From Thermodesulfobacteriota bacterium (GTDB lineage Bacteria; Desulfobacterota; Syntrophobacteria; BM002): a DNA stretch of 8,753 nucleotides. Position 1 is the stretch's first letter; the number at the start of each line of letters is the position of its first letter. The position numbers and the translations under genes are program-made. Of the stretch, positions 1-8,477 are shown in pieces. Below the pieces are notes generated by a model. That model saw nothing but the letters and a program-made list of their open reading frames with translations, had not been told where the DNA came from and ran no database searches. The DNA is taken from positions 6,284 to 15,036 of the forward strand of contig CAMYLW010000102.1 in NCBI GenBank assembly GCA_947259475.1, in the 5' to 3' direction.

Positions 1-73
1 AGAAAGTGGACTTCCGGCCCCTTCTGGTGTCTTTTTTGTATAATGTACTTAAGGTTGTTTAAGGCGCTTATCA

Positions 74-1255
74 TCAGCGCAGAACGCGGCGCATACCACG
101 GATGGCCTGTCGGGTCCGTTCTTCATTCTCCACCAGAGCGAAACGCACGTAGTCATCACCATATTCGCCAAAACCTCGCCCTGGAGCGACGGCAACCTCG
201 GCCTCACGTATCAAAAACTTGGCAAACTCCACTGAGCCCATGTCAATATACTGTTCTGGTATCCTCGACCAGACAAACATGGTGCCCTTGGGCATGTCAG
301 TGGGCCAGCCAACTCGATTCAAGCCATCCACCAGAACGTCACGTCGAGAGCGGTAGGTATCGACGATTTCCTTGACGCAGGACTGATCGGAATTGAGTGC
401 GATAATGGAAGCAATCTGGATGGGCTGAAAGATACCATAATCTAGATAGCTCTTGATCCGGGTAAGCGCTGAAATGATTTCAACGTTTCCAACACAGAAA
501 CCAACCCTCCATCCCGGCATGGAATAGCTCTTTGACAAGGAAAAAAACTCGACTCCGATATCCTTAGCACCTTCTACCTGGAGAAAGCTGGGAGCCATTT
601 CCCCGTCGAATACCAAATCGGCATATGCCAGATCGTGCACCACGATGATTTCGTGCTCCCTGGCGAAGTCACAAATTTTCTGAAAGAAGTCAAGGTCAAC
701 AACCTCAGTGGTGGGGTTATGCGGAAATGAGATTATTAACATCTTCGGCTGAGGCCAGGTCTGTTTGAAGGCCGTCTGGAGATCTTCAAAAAAGTCCCGA
801 TCTCTTTCTATGGGAATACTACGCAAATCCCCCCCGGCTATGATCACCGAGTACGGATGAATGGGATAGGTTGGATTTGGGGCGAATACCACGTCGCCTG
901 GGCTGATCAGCGAGAGTATCAGGTGCGACAACCCCTCTTTGGCCCCAATAGTCACAACGGCCTCTGTTTCCGGATCGATATCCACATCATATCGGCGTCC
1001 GTACCAGCCGGCTATAGCCTCTCTCAGTTTGGTAATTCCTCGCGAAGCTGAGTAACGGTGGTTGTGAGGTTTCTGGGAGGCCTCTAACAATTTGTCTACA
1101 ATGTGCTGCGGGGTCGGCAGATCAGGATTTCCCATACCCAGATCAACGATGTCTCTACCCTCTCGTCTGAGCCTCATTTTCAGTTCATTGACTTGGGCAA
1201 AAACATAAGGAGGCAATCGACGCATGCGGCTGAATTTTATCAGTGCTTCATTCAT
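74..1255 (-). CDS. alaC: AlaC-type class I/II aminotransferase (PLP-dependent)
   Basis: A 393-residue cytoplasmic fold-type I aminotransferase, full length for the family. It likely transfers an amino group between alanine/pyruvate and glutamate/2-oxoglutarate; related enzymes include LL-diaminopimelate and aspartate aminotransferases, so the exact substrate is inferred. Visible hallmarks are the FPHNPT segment with Asn180, HDLAY with Asp208 and Tyr211 that contact the PLP ring, the PLP lysine Lys242 in [12 protein letters not shown], and the C-terminal Arg371 in YVRFAL that binds the substrate carboxylate. The N-terminal [17 protein letters not shown] stretch is typical of the AlaC branch seen in Desulfobacterota and Aquificota. 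The ATG at 1255 follows a modest purine-rich ribosome site (GGAAAGG, 1261-1267) and a good divergent promoter. It is transcribed away from purM. No terminator is evident in the 73 bases after the stop. Confidence 0.9.
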   Translation of the reverse strand: MNEALIKFSRMRRLPPYVFAQVNELKMRLRREGRDIVDLGMGNPDLPTPQHIVDKLLEASQKPHNHRYSASRGITKLREAIAGWYGRRYDVDIDPETEAVVTIGAKEGLSHLILSLISPGDVVFAPNPTYPIHPYSVIIAGGDLRSIPIERDRDFFEDLQTAFKQTWPQPKMLIISFPHNPTTEVVDLDFFQKICDFAREHEIIVVHDLAYADLVFDGEMAPSFLQVEGAKDIGVEFFSLSKSYSMPGWRVGFCVGNVEIISALTRIKSYLDYGIFQPIQIASIIALNSDQSCVKEIVDTYRSRRDVLVDGLNRVGWPTDMPKGTMFVWSRIPEQYIDMGSVEFAKFLIREAEVAVAPGRGFGEYGDDYVRFALVENEERTRQAIRGMRRVLR

Positions 1256-1286
1256 GGCTACCTTTCCTATCTATCGAGATTTAGTA

Positions 1287-1315
1287 AAAATACCGTAAGC
1301 AAGAACCCTTGTCAA
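1287..1315 (-). promoter_or_regulatory. Sigma-70-like promoter for the aminotransferase gene
   Basis: On the minus strand a perfect -35 TTGACA (1315-1310) is followed by a 17-base spacer and the -10 TATTTT (1292-1287, 4 of 6 consensus). Transcription would begin near 1280, giving a leader of about 25 bases. It lies back to back with the purM promoter, the two -35 boxes being about 27 bases apart. Confidence 0.6.
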
Positions 1316-1341
1316 AAAGTTTTTCCCGTACACGAAAGCGA

Positions 1342-1370
1342 TTGACACCTTTCTAAACCACTTCTAGAAT
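1342..1370 (+). promoter_or_regulatory. Sigma-70-like promoter for purM
   Basis: A perfect -35 TTGACA (1342-1347), a 17-base spacer and the -10 TAGAAT (1365-1370, 5 of 6) make this the best promoter in the window. The predicted start near 1377 gives purM a leader of about 135 bases that contains the folded region described separately. The -10 overlaps the palindrome TTCTAGAA (1362-1369), which could serve as an operator, although nothing else supports that. Confidence 0.7.
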
Positions 1371-1390
1371 AAACCCTAACGTTACATACC

Positions 1391-1465
1391 CACGCTGAGG
1401 CGCAGCGCAACCGCTTGCGCCGCGTTGGAAAAACGAGTCAGCGTGCGCTGAATGTGGGCGCGCGC
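1391..1465 (+). ncRNA. Structured 5' leader of purM: three-way-junction RNA candidate
   Basis: Between the purM promoter and its start the RNA can form a three-way junction. P1 pairs 1391-1398 (CACGCTGA) with 1438-1445 (TCAGCGTG), 8 perfect pairs. P2 is 1399-1421, a 9-pair stem with one bulged T1416 and a CAAC loop. P3 pairs 1423-1426 (CGTT) with 1432-1435 (AACG) around a GGAAA loop. Junction linkers are only 0, 1 and 2 bases. Downstream, 1441-1448 can instead pair with 1458-1465 (8 pairs including one G-U), which would open P1. I recognise no known riboswitch class; purine, PRPP, ZTP and THF consensus cores are not evident. Pairings were read by eye without energy calculation. Confidence 0.4.
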
Positions 1466-1500
1466 AGGCTGGGACAGGACGTGTGGGCATAGATCTCTCA

Positions 1501-1507
1501 GAGGGAG
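1501..1507 (+). promoter_or_regulatory. Ribosome binding site that fixes the purM start
   Basis: GAGGGAG ends 5 bases before the ATG at 1513. This favours that ATG over the in-frame GTG at 1483, which has no such site. The sequence can pair weakly with 1494-1498 (5 pairs), so access to it may depend on leader folding. Confidence 0.65.
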
Positions 1508-1512
1508 ACCAG

Positions 1513-2556
1513 ATGAAACGCACAGATCTGTATAAAGAGTCAGGGGTTGACCTGGATGCTGCCAATGAATTGGTAGCCAGGATTAGACCTTTGGTTAAAT
1601 CCACCTTTCACGCCAGCGTGATCACCGATGTGGGAGGATTCGCCAGTCTCTATTCCCTCGGCCAGCTTGACTACAAGCAACCAGTTCTTGTGAGTTCCAC
1701 AGACGGAATAGGTACCAAACTCAAAGTCGCGTCCCTGGCGAACAGGCACGATACCGTGGGTATCGACCTGGTGGCCATGAGTGTTAACGACATCCTGGTC
1801 CAGGGAGCCAGGCCGCTTTTCTTTTTGGATTATCTGTCCATCGGCCGCATGAACCTCGACCTGGTAACTGATATCATCTCCGGCATAGCTGAAGGGTGCC
1901 GGCAGGCCAAGTGTTCGCTCATCGGCGGAGAAACCGCGGAGATGCCTGATTTTTACGGGGAGAATGACTACGATCTCGCCGGTTTCGCGGTTGGCATCGT
2001 TGAAAAGGACTCCATTATTGATGGCTCAGAGATCAGTGTTGGCGACCAAATTATCGGACTCGCCTCAAACGGTCTGCACAGCAACGGCTACTCATTAGTG
2101 CGGCGCATCATTTTTCAGGAGCTCGGTCTCTCGCCGGACGATGTCATTCCCGAATGCGGCTGTAGCGTTGCCGAGGAACTCCTGCGGCCTACCCGTATTT
2201 ACACTGAAGCCGTCCAGGTAGTCACACGAGATTTCTCGGTTCCAGGGATGGCACACATTACCGGCGGTGGTTTTTACGACAACCTGCCTCGAATTCTACC
2301 CTCCGCCTGTCTGGCCCGTCTTCGTAAAGACAGCTGGGAGGTGCCGAGTATTTTTCCTTTTCTCCAGGAACACGGTAAAATCTCCGAGCACGAAATGTAT
2401 CGGGTGTTCAACAATGGGATCGGCTTTGTCCTGGTTGTGCCGACCAAGGATTTGGAAGGCGCGCTGGAACTACTGGCCGGGCTGGGGGAGAAGGCTTATC
2501 ACATCGGCACCATACACGGCCGGGAGGAAAACGAACCGACGGTGGTGATTGAGTGA
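1513..2556 (+). CDS. purM: Phosphoribosylformylglycinamidine cyclo-ligase (AIR synthetase)
   Basis: PurM closes the imidazole ring in de novo purine synthesis: FGAM plus ATP gives AIR, ADP and phosphate, in the cytoplasm. From the ATG at 1513 the protein is 347 residues, close to the usual 345 or so. It shows the family signatures in order: SSTDGIGTKLK (61-71, the ATP/phosphate loop), VNDILVQGARPLFFLDY (91-107), GGETAEMP (138-145), SNGLHSNGYSLVR (185-197) and HITGGGFYDNLPR (248-260). The upstream GTG at 1483 would add ten residues but lacks a ribosome site. The gene is monocistronic as far as visible, driven by its own promoter with a structured leader, and is followed by rpmB after 222 bases. 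Its TGA stop overlaps the first unit of a heptamer repeat array. No purN or other pur gene adjoins it in the window. Confidence 0.96.
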   Translation: MKRTDLYKESGVDLDAANELVARIRPLVKSTFHASVITDVGGFASLYSLGQLDYKQPVLVSSTDGIGTKLKVASLANRHDTVGIDLVAMSVNDILVQGARPLFFLDYLSIGRMNLDLVTDIISGIAEGCRQAKCSLIGGETAEMPDFYGENDYDLAGFAVGIVEKDSIIDGSEISVGDQIIGLASNGLHSNGYSLVRRIIFQELGLSPDDVIPECGCSVAEELLRPTRIYTEAVQVVTRDFSVPGMAHITGGGFYDNLPRILPSACLARLRKDSWEVPSIFPFLQEHGKISEHEMYRVFNNGIGFVLVVPTKDLEGALELLAGLGEKAYHIGTIHGREENEPTVVIE

Positions 2557-2617
2557 TTGCAGATTGCAGATTTGAGATTGTAGATTGCGGATTTCGGATT
2601 GTAGATGTGGGATGTGC
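2555..2617 (+). repeat. Heptamer tandem array, about nine GATTNNN units
   Basis: Nine consecutive 7-base units start exactly at 2555: GATTGCA twice, then GATTTGA, GATTGTA, GATTGCG, GATTTCG, GATTGTA, GATGTGG and GATGTGC. The first two bases of the array are also the last two bases of the purM stop codon. The period is strict and the last three positions of each unit vary. Function is unknown; no terminator stem is evident. Confidence 0.85.
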
Positions 2618-2646
2618 CGATCCAACATAGGAATTTGGTTTTTCGC

Positions 2647-2675
2647 TTGTCAAATGGGACTGGATGTGTTAGATA
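2647..2675 (+). promoter_or_regulatory. Weak promoter candidate for rpmB
   Basis: TTGTCA (2647-2652, 5 of 6) is followed by a 17-base spacer and TAGATA (2670-2675, only 3 of 6). If used, transcription would start near 2682, immediately before the paired motifs of the rpmB leader. Readthrough from purM is equally possible. Confidence 0.25.
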
Positions 2676-2683
2676 GCTCGACT

Positions 2684-2760
2684 GCTGGAAAAAGCGACGA
2701 TCTTTCCATTCTTAGGGCTGGAAAATAGAAAGCGAACACTAATTTCAGACTGATCGCTTT
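2684..2760 (+). promoter_or_regulatory. rpmB leader with mutually exclusive pairings
   Basis: Two copies of GCTGGAAA (2684-2691 and 2717-2724) flank one TTTCCA (2703-2708) that can pair with either. Two copies of AAAGCGA (2691-2697 and 2729-2735) compete for one TCGCTTT (2754-2760), which lies just before the rpmB ribosome site (GGAGG, 2765-2769). Such an arrangement could support alternative folds, for example autoregulation by L28. This is inference from complementarity only; the stems are short and A/T-rich. Confidence 0.3.
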
Positions 2761-2778
2761 ATTTGGAGGTAGGAACGA

Positions 2779-2970
2779 ATGGCCAAAGTTTGCCAGATAT
2801 GTGGTAAGCGCCCTCAATCGGGCCACAATGTCAGCCACGCCAACAACAAAACAAAAAGAAGATGGTATCCCAACCTGCAACGAGTGCGCACCGTACAGAA
2901 GGGCGCTGTTCGTTACATGCGGATATGTACCCGTTGCTTGCGTTCAGGACGCGTGCTTAAACCTGCATAA
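2779..2970 (+). CDS. rpmB: 50S ribosomal protein L28 (zinc-ribbon, C+ form)
   Basis: A 63-residue basic protein matching bacterial L28, a small protein of the large ribosomal subunit. Family signatures are [20 protein letters not shown] (15-34) and the C-terminal [10 protein letters not shown] block. It has the four zinc cysteines Cys5, Cys8, Cys50 and Cys53, so it is the zinc-binding C+ form; many bacteria also keep a cysteine-free paralogue controlled by Zur, and none is seen here. The ATG follows a clear GGAGG site 9 bases upstream. It is convergent with the rel/spoT gene, and only a repeat array and a short A/T-rich hairpin (3012-3028) lie between them. Confidence 0.95.
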   Translation: MAKVCQICGKRPQSGHNVSHANNKTKRRWYPNLQRVRTVQKGAVRYMRICTRCLRSGRVLKPA

Positions 2971-3045
2971 CTACCAATTGAGGGATCCAGGAATTAGACC
3001 GAGTAGGATTTCTAATTTCCTAAATTAGCTTGAAACTTCTCAATG

Positions 3046-3139
3046 TCTTAATCCCTTAATTCCGCAATCCGAAATCCTTAATCTTTCAATCTACAATCCC
3101 TCAATTCCCTAATTCCTGAATTCCTGAATTCCTGAATTT
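3046..3139 (+). repeat. Mixed 7/8-base tandem array between rpmB and rel/spoT
   Basis: About twelve imperfect units of the form NNNAATCC/NNNAATTC run to 3139, ending in three copies beginning TGAATT (3117, 3125 and 3133) spaced exactly 8 bases apart. The units correspond to the complement of the GATTNNN family seen after purM. Just before the array, CTAATTT (3012-3018) and AAATTAG (3022-3028) form a 7-pair A/T-only hairpin without a U tract, so it is not a convincing terminator. Confidence 0.75.
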
Positions 3140-3145
3140 GCTTCG

Positions 3146-4324
3146 TTATTCCACATCCAAAACAGATGAGCGCTGCACATCAATCACGTCTTTTATCTTG
3201 CGCACTGCCGCCATTGCACTCTGTAAATGGGTGATGTCCCGCACTTCCACCACAAACTTGCATTCAGCGCGGTTGTCCACCCGGGTTCGCACATTGGCCT
3301 GTAAGATATTGATGTCCTGATTACTCAGAGTGCCGCTAATGGCAGCCAGCATGCCCTTGACGTTGGCACAAATCACGGCCAATCCCACAGGATGGACCTC
3401 TTCCGCCTCATGGTCCCAATCCACCTCGATGCGCCGCTCAAAACCACTACTCAGTAAACTCGCACACTCCTCCCGGTGCACCGAGACTCCTCTACCCCGA
3501 GTAATGTATCCGGCAATTTGATCACCTGGCAAGGGATTGCAGCACTTGGCAAAACGCACCATGATGTCATCTAAACCCTTCACCAGCACCCCGCCGGGCT
3601 GTCTCGGTCTCTCTCTGCGCTCTGCCCTTTCGACAAGAGCCTCGTCTGGTTTCTCCTCAGGCTCCAACAAGCTTGTGAGTTTGCCGATGGCTTGCAAAGC
3701 GGATATCTTGCCGTACCCTATACTGGCAAGAAGATCGTCCACTTTCTGCAGAGAGAACGCCTTGGTCACCTGGAAAAGTTCGTCGGAATGGAGGTATTTG
3801 TTGAAGTTGAGACCGTGCTTCCGGAATTCACGCTCACAAATTTCACGGCCGAGAACAATGCTCCGCTCACGCTCCTCGGTCTTGATCCAGTGACGAATTC
3901 GTGTCCGAGCCCGCGAAGTCTTTACGATCTTCAGCCAATCCTTACTGGGCACGTGTTTGGCCGAGGTAATGATCTCGATGATGTCGCCATTGCGTAGCTC
4001 GTATTTGAGTGGTACCAACTTGCCGCTCACCTTCGCCCCGGTGCAATGATGACCTACTTCGGTATGGACGCTATAGGCAAAATCTATCGGCGTGGAACCT
4101 CGGGGAAAGGCCTTTACGTCCCCATTCGGGGTAAAAACGTAGACGTCGTCCGGCAATAGATCTACCCGAACTGTCTCGAGAAATTCCCGTGGATCCTGAA
4201 GGTCTTGTTGCCATTCCAGCAACTGACGAAGCCAAGCGAAACGCTTGCTGTCACTTTCTGGGACACTTGTCCCTTCCTTGTACACCCAGTGTGCCGCAAT
4301 GCCTTCATTGGCAATGCGATGCAT
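3146..4324 (-). CDS. C-terminal fragment of Rel/SpoT (TGS, zinc finger, ACT)
   Basis: The 392-codon frame from the ATG at 4324 starts inside the synthetase domain at MHRIANEGIAAHW. Coding similarity continues upstream to about 4360 (GERVEIQIRTDN), with the catalytic glutamate equivalent to Rel-Seq Glu323 in VEIQ. Downstream are a TGS domain (about 61-121, VYVFTPNGDVKAFPRGSTPIDFAY), a helical linker, the conserved CC zinc-finger segment (Cys261, Cys262, His283, Cys287) and a C-terminal ACT domain (about 312-390). In intact enzymes these parts sense uncharged tRNA on the ribosome. The ATG at 4324 has no ribosome site, so independent translation is doubtful. The remainder of the frame is open and well conserved, which argues that any disruption is recent. 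Confidence 0.8.
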   Translation of the reverse strand: MHRIANEGIAAHWVYKEGTSVPESDSKRFAWLRQLLEWQQDLQDPREFLETVRVDLLPDDVYVFTPNGDVKAFPRGSTPIDFAYSVHTEVGHHCTGAKVSGKLVPLKYELRNGDIIEIITSAKHVPSKDWLKIVKTSRARTRIRHWIKTEERERSIVLGREICEREFRKHGLNFNKYLHSDELFQVTKAFSLQKVDDLLASIGYGKISALQAIGKLTSLLEPEEKPDEALVERAERRERPRQPGGVLVKGLDDIMVRFAKCCNPLPGDQIAGYITRGRGVSVHREECASLLSSGFERRIEVDWDHEAEEVHPVGLAVICANVKGMLAAISGTLSNQDINILQANVRTRVDNRAECKFVVEVRDITHLQSAMAAVRKIKDVIDVQRSSVLDVE

Positions 4325-4347
4325 GTTATCGGTCCGAATCTGAATCT

Positions 4348-5187
4348 CTACCCGCTCACCGCCTCATAACAATCGCGAATAGTTTCCAGGATGATGCGAA
4401 ACGCTATGATGTCAAAGATGTGCTCCAGATCCAGGTTCTGGGTGACCATCTTCTTGTATATGCTGAAGATGTTCTTGGGCCGGCCGTTCACTTTCCCCTT
4501 CAACCCGAAACCCGCCAGTTTTTCCTGGATGATACCCTTGACTTCTTTGATATAACGCTCGCGCTCCTCCTCATTCCTTTTCAGGCCACCAACAACCTCC
4601 TCATACATATCCGGATCAAGATAGGAAAAGGCAAGGTCTTGCAACTCGGTCCTGATCCAGTCAATACCGAGCCTCCCAGCTAGTGGCGCGTAGATGTCCA
4701 AAGTCTCCTGAGCAATGAGCCGCTGTTTTTCCGTGGCGTGAAAATCGAGGGTGCGCATGTTGTGAAGCCTGTCGGCCAGTTTAATCAGGATCACCCGGAT
4801 GTCACTGGCCATCGCCAGGATCATCTTGCGCATGTTCTCAGCCTGGCGCTCTTCGTAACTGCCATACTCAAATCTGCCGATTTTGGTTACACCGTCAACT
4901 ATTTGGCTAACTTCATCCCCAAATAGCCTATTAAGGTCATCCAGATTGGTTTCGGTGTCTTCGAGGGTGTCGTGAAGCAGAGAAGAGGCGATGCTGAAGA
5001 CGTCCAGTTTCATCTTTGCCAAAATGCCGGCCACTTCCAGTGGATGCATAAGGTAGGGCTCACCGGAAAGGCGCACCTGTCCCGCATGCGCTTTGGCTGA
5101 ATAGACGTATGCTTTTTCAATGAGACTTACATCTGCTTCTGGATGGTAGGCAAGAACTTGATCGATGATATCGTTGAGACGAATCAT
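4348..5187 (-). CDS. N-terminal fragment of Rel/SpoT: HD (p)ppGpp hydrolase plus partial synthetase
   Basis: A 279-residue frame starting MIRLNDIIDQVLAYHP, as in typical Rel/SpoT proteins. The HD hydrolase is complete: His48, His72 and Asp73 of the HDTLED motif, and Asp139 of LADRLHNMRT correspond to the Mn-binding His53, His77, Asp78 and Asp144 of Rel-Seq. The synthetase begins normally with the ATP-site GRPKNIFSIYKKM (Arg236, Lys238) and the metal-binding Asp259, then ends three residues after DCYEA at a TAG (4348-4350) created by the frame change. If made, it could hydrolyse but probably not synthesise (p)ppGpp. No ribosome site is visible before the ATG at 5187; upstream bases are A/T-rich. 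Confidence 0.8.
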   Translation of the reverse strand: MIRLNDIIDQVLAYHPEADVSLIEKAYVYSAKAHAGQVRLSGEPYLMHPLEVAGILAKMKLDVFSIASSLLHDTLEDTETNLDDLNRLFGDEVSQIVDGVTKIGRFEYGSYEERQAENMRKMILAMASDIRVILIKLADRLHNMRTLDFHATEKQRLIAQETLDIYAPLAGRLGIDWIRTELQDLAFSYLDPDMYEEVVGGLKRNEEERERYIKEVKGIIQEKLAGFGLKGKVNGRPKNIFSIYKKMVTQNLDLEHIFDIIAFRIILETIRDCYEAVSG

Positions 5188-5204
5188 AACAATTTTACAA
5201 TTTA

Positions 5205-5290
5205 GTTATGTGTTATCCGTTATCTGTTATTCGTCAAAGACTCTTGGATCGCCTCTTTACCCTAATAACGAATAACGATTAACCATTAAC
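5205..5290 (+). repeat. Two head-to-head heptamer arrays (GTTATNN, 4+4 units)
   Basis: Four units GTTATGT, GTTATCC, GTTATCT and GTTATTC (5205-5232) face four complementary units TAATAAC, GAATAAC, GATTAAC and CATTAAC (5263-5290) across a 30-base unrelated centre. GTTATTCG (5226-5233) and CGAATAAC (5269-5276) are a perfect 8-base inverted repeat, and further units can pair imperfectly, so the region could form a long stem. It fills the gap between proS and rel/spoT and leaves no obvious promoter for the latter. Confidence 0.8.
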
Positions 5291-5305
5291 GGAATGCGCT
5301 TTGAG

Positions 5306-7872
<2,567 letters not shown>

Positions 7873-7917
7873 CTGACAGTTCTCTACTATTGTCCTGGTC
7901 GAGGCTTTGGTCGATCA

Positions 7918-7965
7918 GTCAATTCGTTAATTAGGAAATTAGAGAATTAGAAAATTAGAAAATTA
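7918..7965 (+). repeat. Octamer tandem array upstream of ispG
   Basis: Six 8-base units at an exact period: GTCAATTC, GTTAATTA, GGAAATTA, GAGAATTA, GAAAATTA, GAAAATTA. Units one to four match, in the same order, the start of the array at 8674 with only two substitutions. It lies 46 bases before the ispG start, in what would be the ispG promoter region. Confidence 0.85.
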
Positions 7966-8038
7966 GTTTAAGTAGATGCTAATCTTGGCTCCGCTGCCAG
8001 CTGTATTTCCCTATGCTCTATGCCTTTTCGTCTAGACC

Positions 8039-8073
8039 AAAAACGCGGGGGAGCTGCACGCTCCTGTCCCGCG
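8039..8073 (-). terminator. Intrinsic terminator of the orphan gene
   Basis: On the minus strand a strong G/C stem with a short internal asymmetry pairs 8073-8060 with 8054-8044 (CGCGGG...GGAGC against GCTCC...CCGCG), has a GTGCA loop and is followed at once by five T (8043-8039). It lies 45 bases after the stop codon of the small gene and separates that transcript from ispG. Confidence 0.85.
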
Positions 8074-8117
8074 CTTACTATTAATCATTCAGGCGCCGTT
8101 GCTCATCGCCGCCAATT

Positions 8118-8393
8118 TCACAGGGCGTTGACATCGATTTGACGGATGAAGGATTTAACCGAATCCATCCACTGTTGGAGCCTGCAGTCTTCCGCATCGG
8201 GCTCACAAGTTCTAACTCCGGAGTCGTCGGCGCACTCAACTTGAACCACCTTGCCTGTTTCGTCTGTGACTTCCTGTTTGAAGGGACAATCGTCCAGCAT
8301 AACCGAGCCTTGGCCCTCGATTCGTCCTTCGTGCTCCTCTACATCTTCACTGGCGGCTGTGATAGGTACCTTTTTGACTGTCCAATTTCCCAT
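8118..8393 (-). CDS. Small acidic four-cysteine protein of unknown function
   Basis: A 91-residue protein beginning MGNWTVKKVPITAASED. I do not recognise the family. It is strongly acidic in the middle (many Glu and Asp) and contains four cysteines, Cys36, Cys54, Cys63 and Cys70, spaced 18, 9 and 7 residues apart, which could bind a metal or form disulfides. No signal peptide or membrane segment is seen, so it is probably cytoplasmic. A longer frame starts at a GTG (8414), but the ATG at 8393 has an ideal GGAGG site 6 bases upstream and is preferred. It has its own candidate promoter and a clear terminator, so it is very likely a real, independently expressed gene. The neighbouring inverted-repeat element lies 84 bases upstream. 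Confidence 0.8.
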   Translation of the reverse strand: MGNWTVKKVPITAASEDVEEHEGRIEGQGSVMLDDCPFKQEVTDETGKVVQVECADDSGVRTCEPDAEDCRLQQWMDSVKSFIRQIDVNAL

Positions 8394-8399
8394 TATTGA

Positions 8400-8404
8400 C
8401 CTCC
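8400..8404 (-). promoter_or_regulatory. Strong ribosome binding site of the orphan gene
   Basis: GGAGG within GGGAGGTC on the minus strand ends 6 bases before the ATG at 8393. It decides that start over the upstream GTG at 8414, whose first codons would include this site. Confidence 0.75.
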
Positions 8405-8424
8405 CGGATCTCACTCAAGTCTTG

Positions 8425-8453
8425 ATTCTAGCTAGACCTTCGCACGTACGCAA
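8425..8453 (-). promoter_or_regulatory. Promoter candidate for the orphan gene
   Basis: The minus strand has a -10 TAGAAT (8430-8425, 5 of 6) 17 bases after TTGCGT (8453-8448, 3 of 6). Transcription would start near 8418, about 25 bases before the ATG. The 10-base palindrome TCTAGCTAGA (8427-8436) overlaps the -10 and could be an operator. Confidence 0.45.
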
Positions 8454-8477
8454 GATATTTTTCTAGAATATCAATTT

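Larger units (their letters stand above)
3146..5187 (-). pseudogene. Interrupted rel/spoT, bifunctional (p)ppGpp synthetase/hydrolase
   Basis: Two abutting minus-strand frames together make a RelA/SpoT homologue of HD hydrolase, synthetase, TGS, zinc-finger and ACT domains. The reading jumps from DCYEA directly to GERVEIQIRT at about 4361/4360 with a frame change. In intact relatives about 37-38 residues lie between those motifs, including the YQSLHT region with the conserved tyrosine that stacks on the GDP/GTP substrate (Tyr308 in the Streptococcus enzyme Rel-Seq). The missing DNA is therefore about 112-115 bases (3n+1). Restored, the protein would be about 717 residues, normal for the family. 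No insertion sequence or repeat sits at the junction. It may be a true internal deletion or an assembly error. It lies last in the ispG-proS-rel run, 118 bases after proS. Whether it is best named relA, spoT or rel cannot be told here. Confidence 0.85.

Noticed and set aside
39..44. TATAAT on the plus strand near the left edge
   Set aside because: No -35 box lies at the right distance and no plus-strand gene follows; the downstream DNA is the end of the minus-strand aminotransferase gene.
1483..1512. Ten-residue N-terminal extension of PurM from the GTG at 1483
   Set aside because: The ATG at 1513 has the GAGGGAG site 5 bases upstream and gives the usual family length and N-terminus.
1452..1535. 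27-codon upstream frame (ATG at 1452) overlapping the purM start
   Set aside because: No ribosome site precedes it, its Arg/Trp-rich product is not leader-peptide-like for a purine gene, and it lies partly in the alternative hairpin. Chance is the simpler explanation.
2555..2617. Heptamer arrays as a CRISPR array
   Set aside because: Units are 7-8 bases with no 20-40 base spacers and no cas genes nearby.
3012..3028. A/T-only 7-pair hairpin as an rpmB terminator
   Set aside because: The stem has almost no G/C pairs and is not followed by a T run on either strand; it is better seen as part of the A/T-rich repeat region.
3146..5187. Programmed frameshift joining the two rel/spoT frames
   Set aside because: A ribosomal slip would not restore the 37 or so conserved residues missing from the DNA itself, and no slippery heptamer is seen at the junction.
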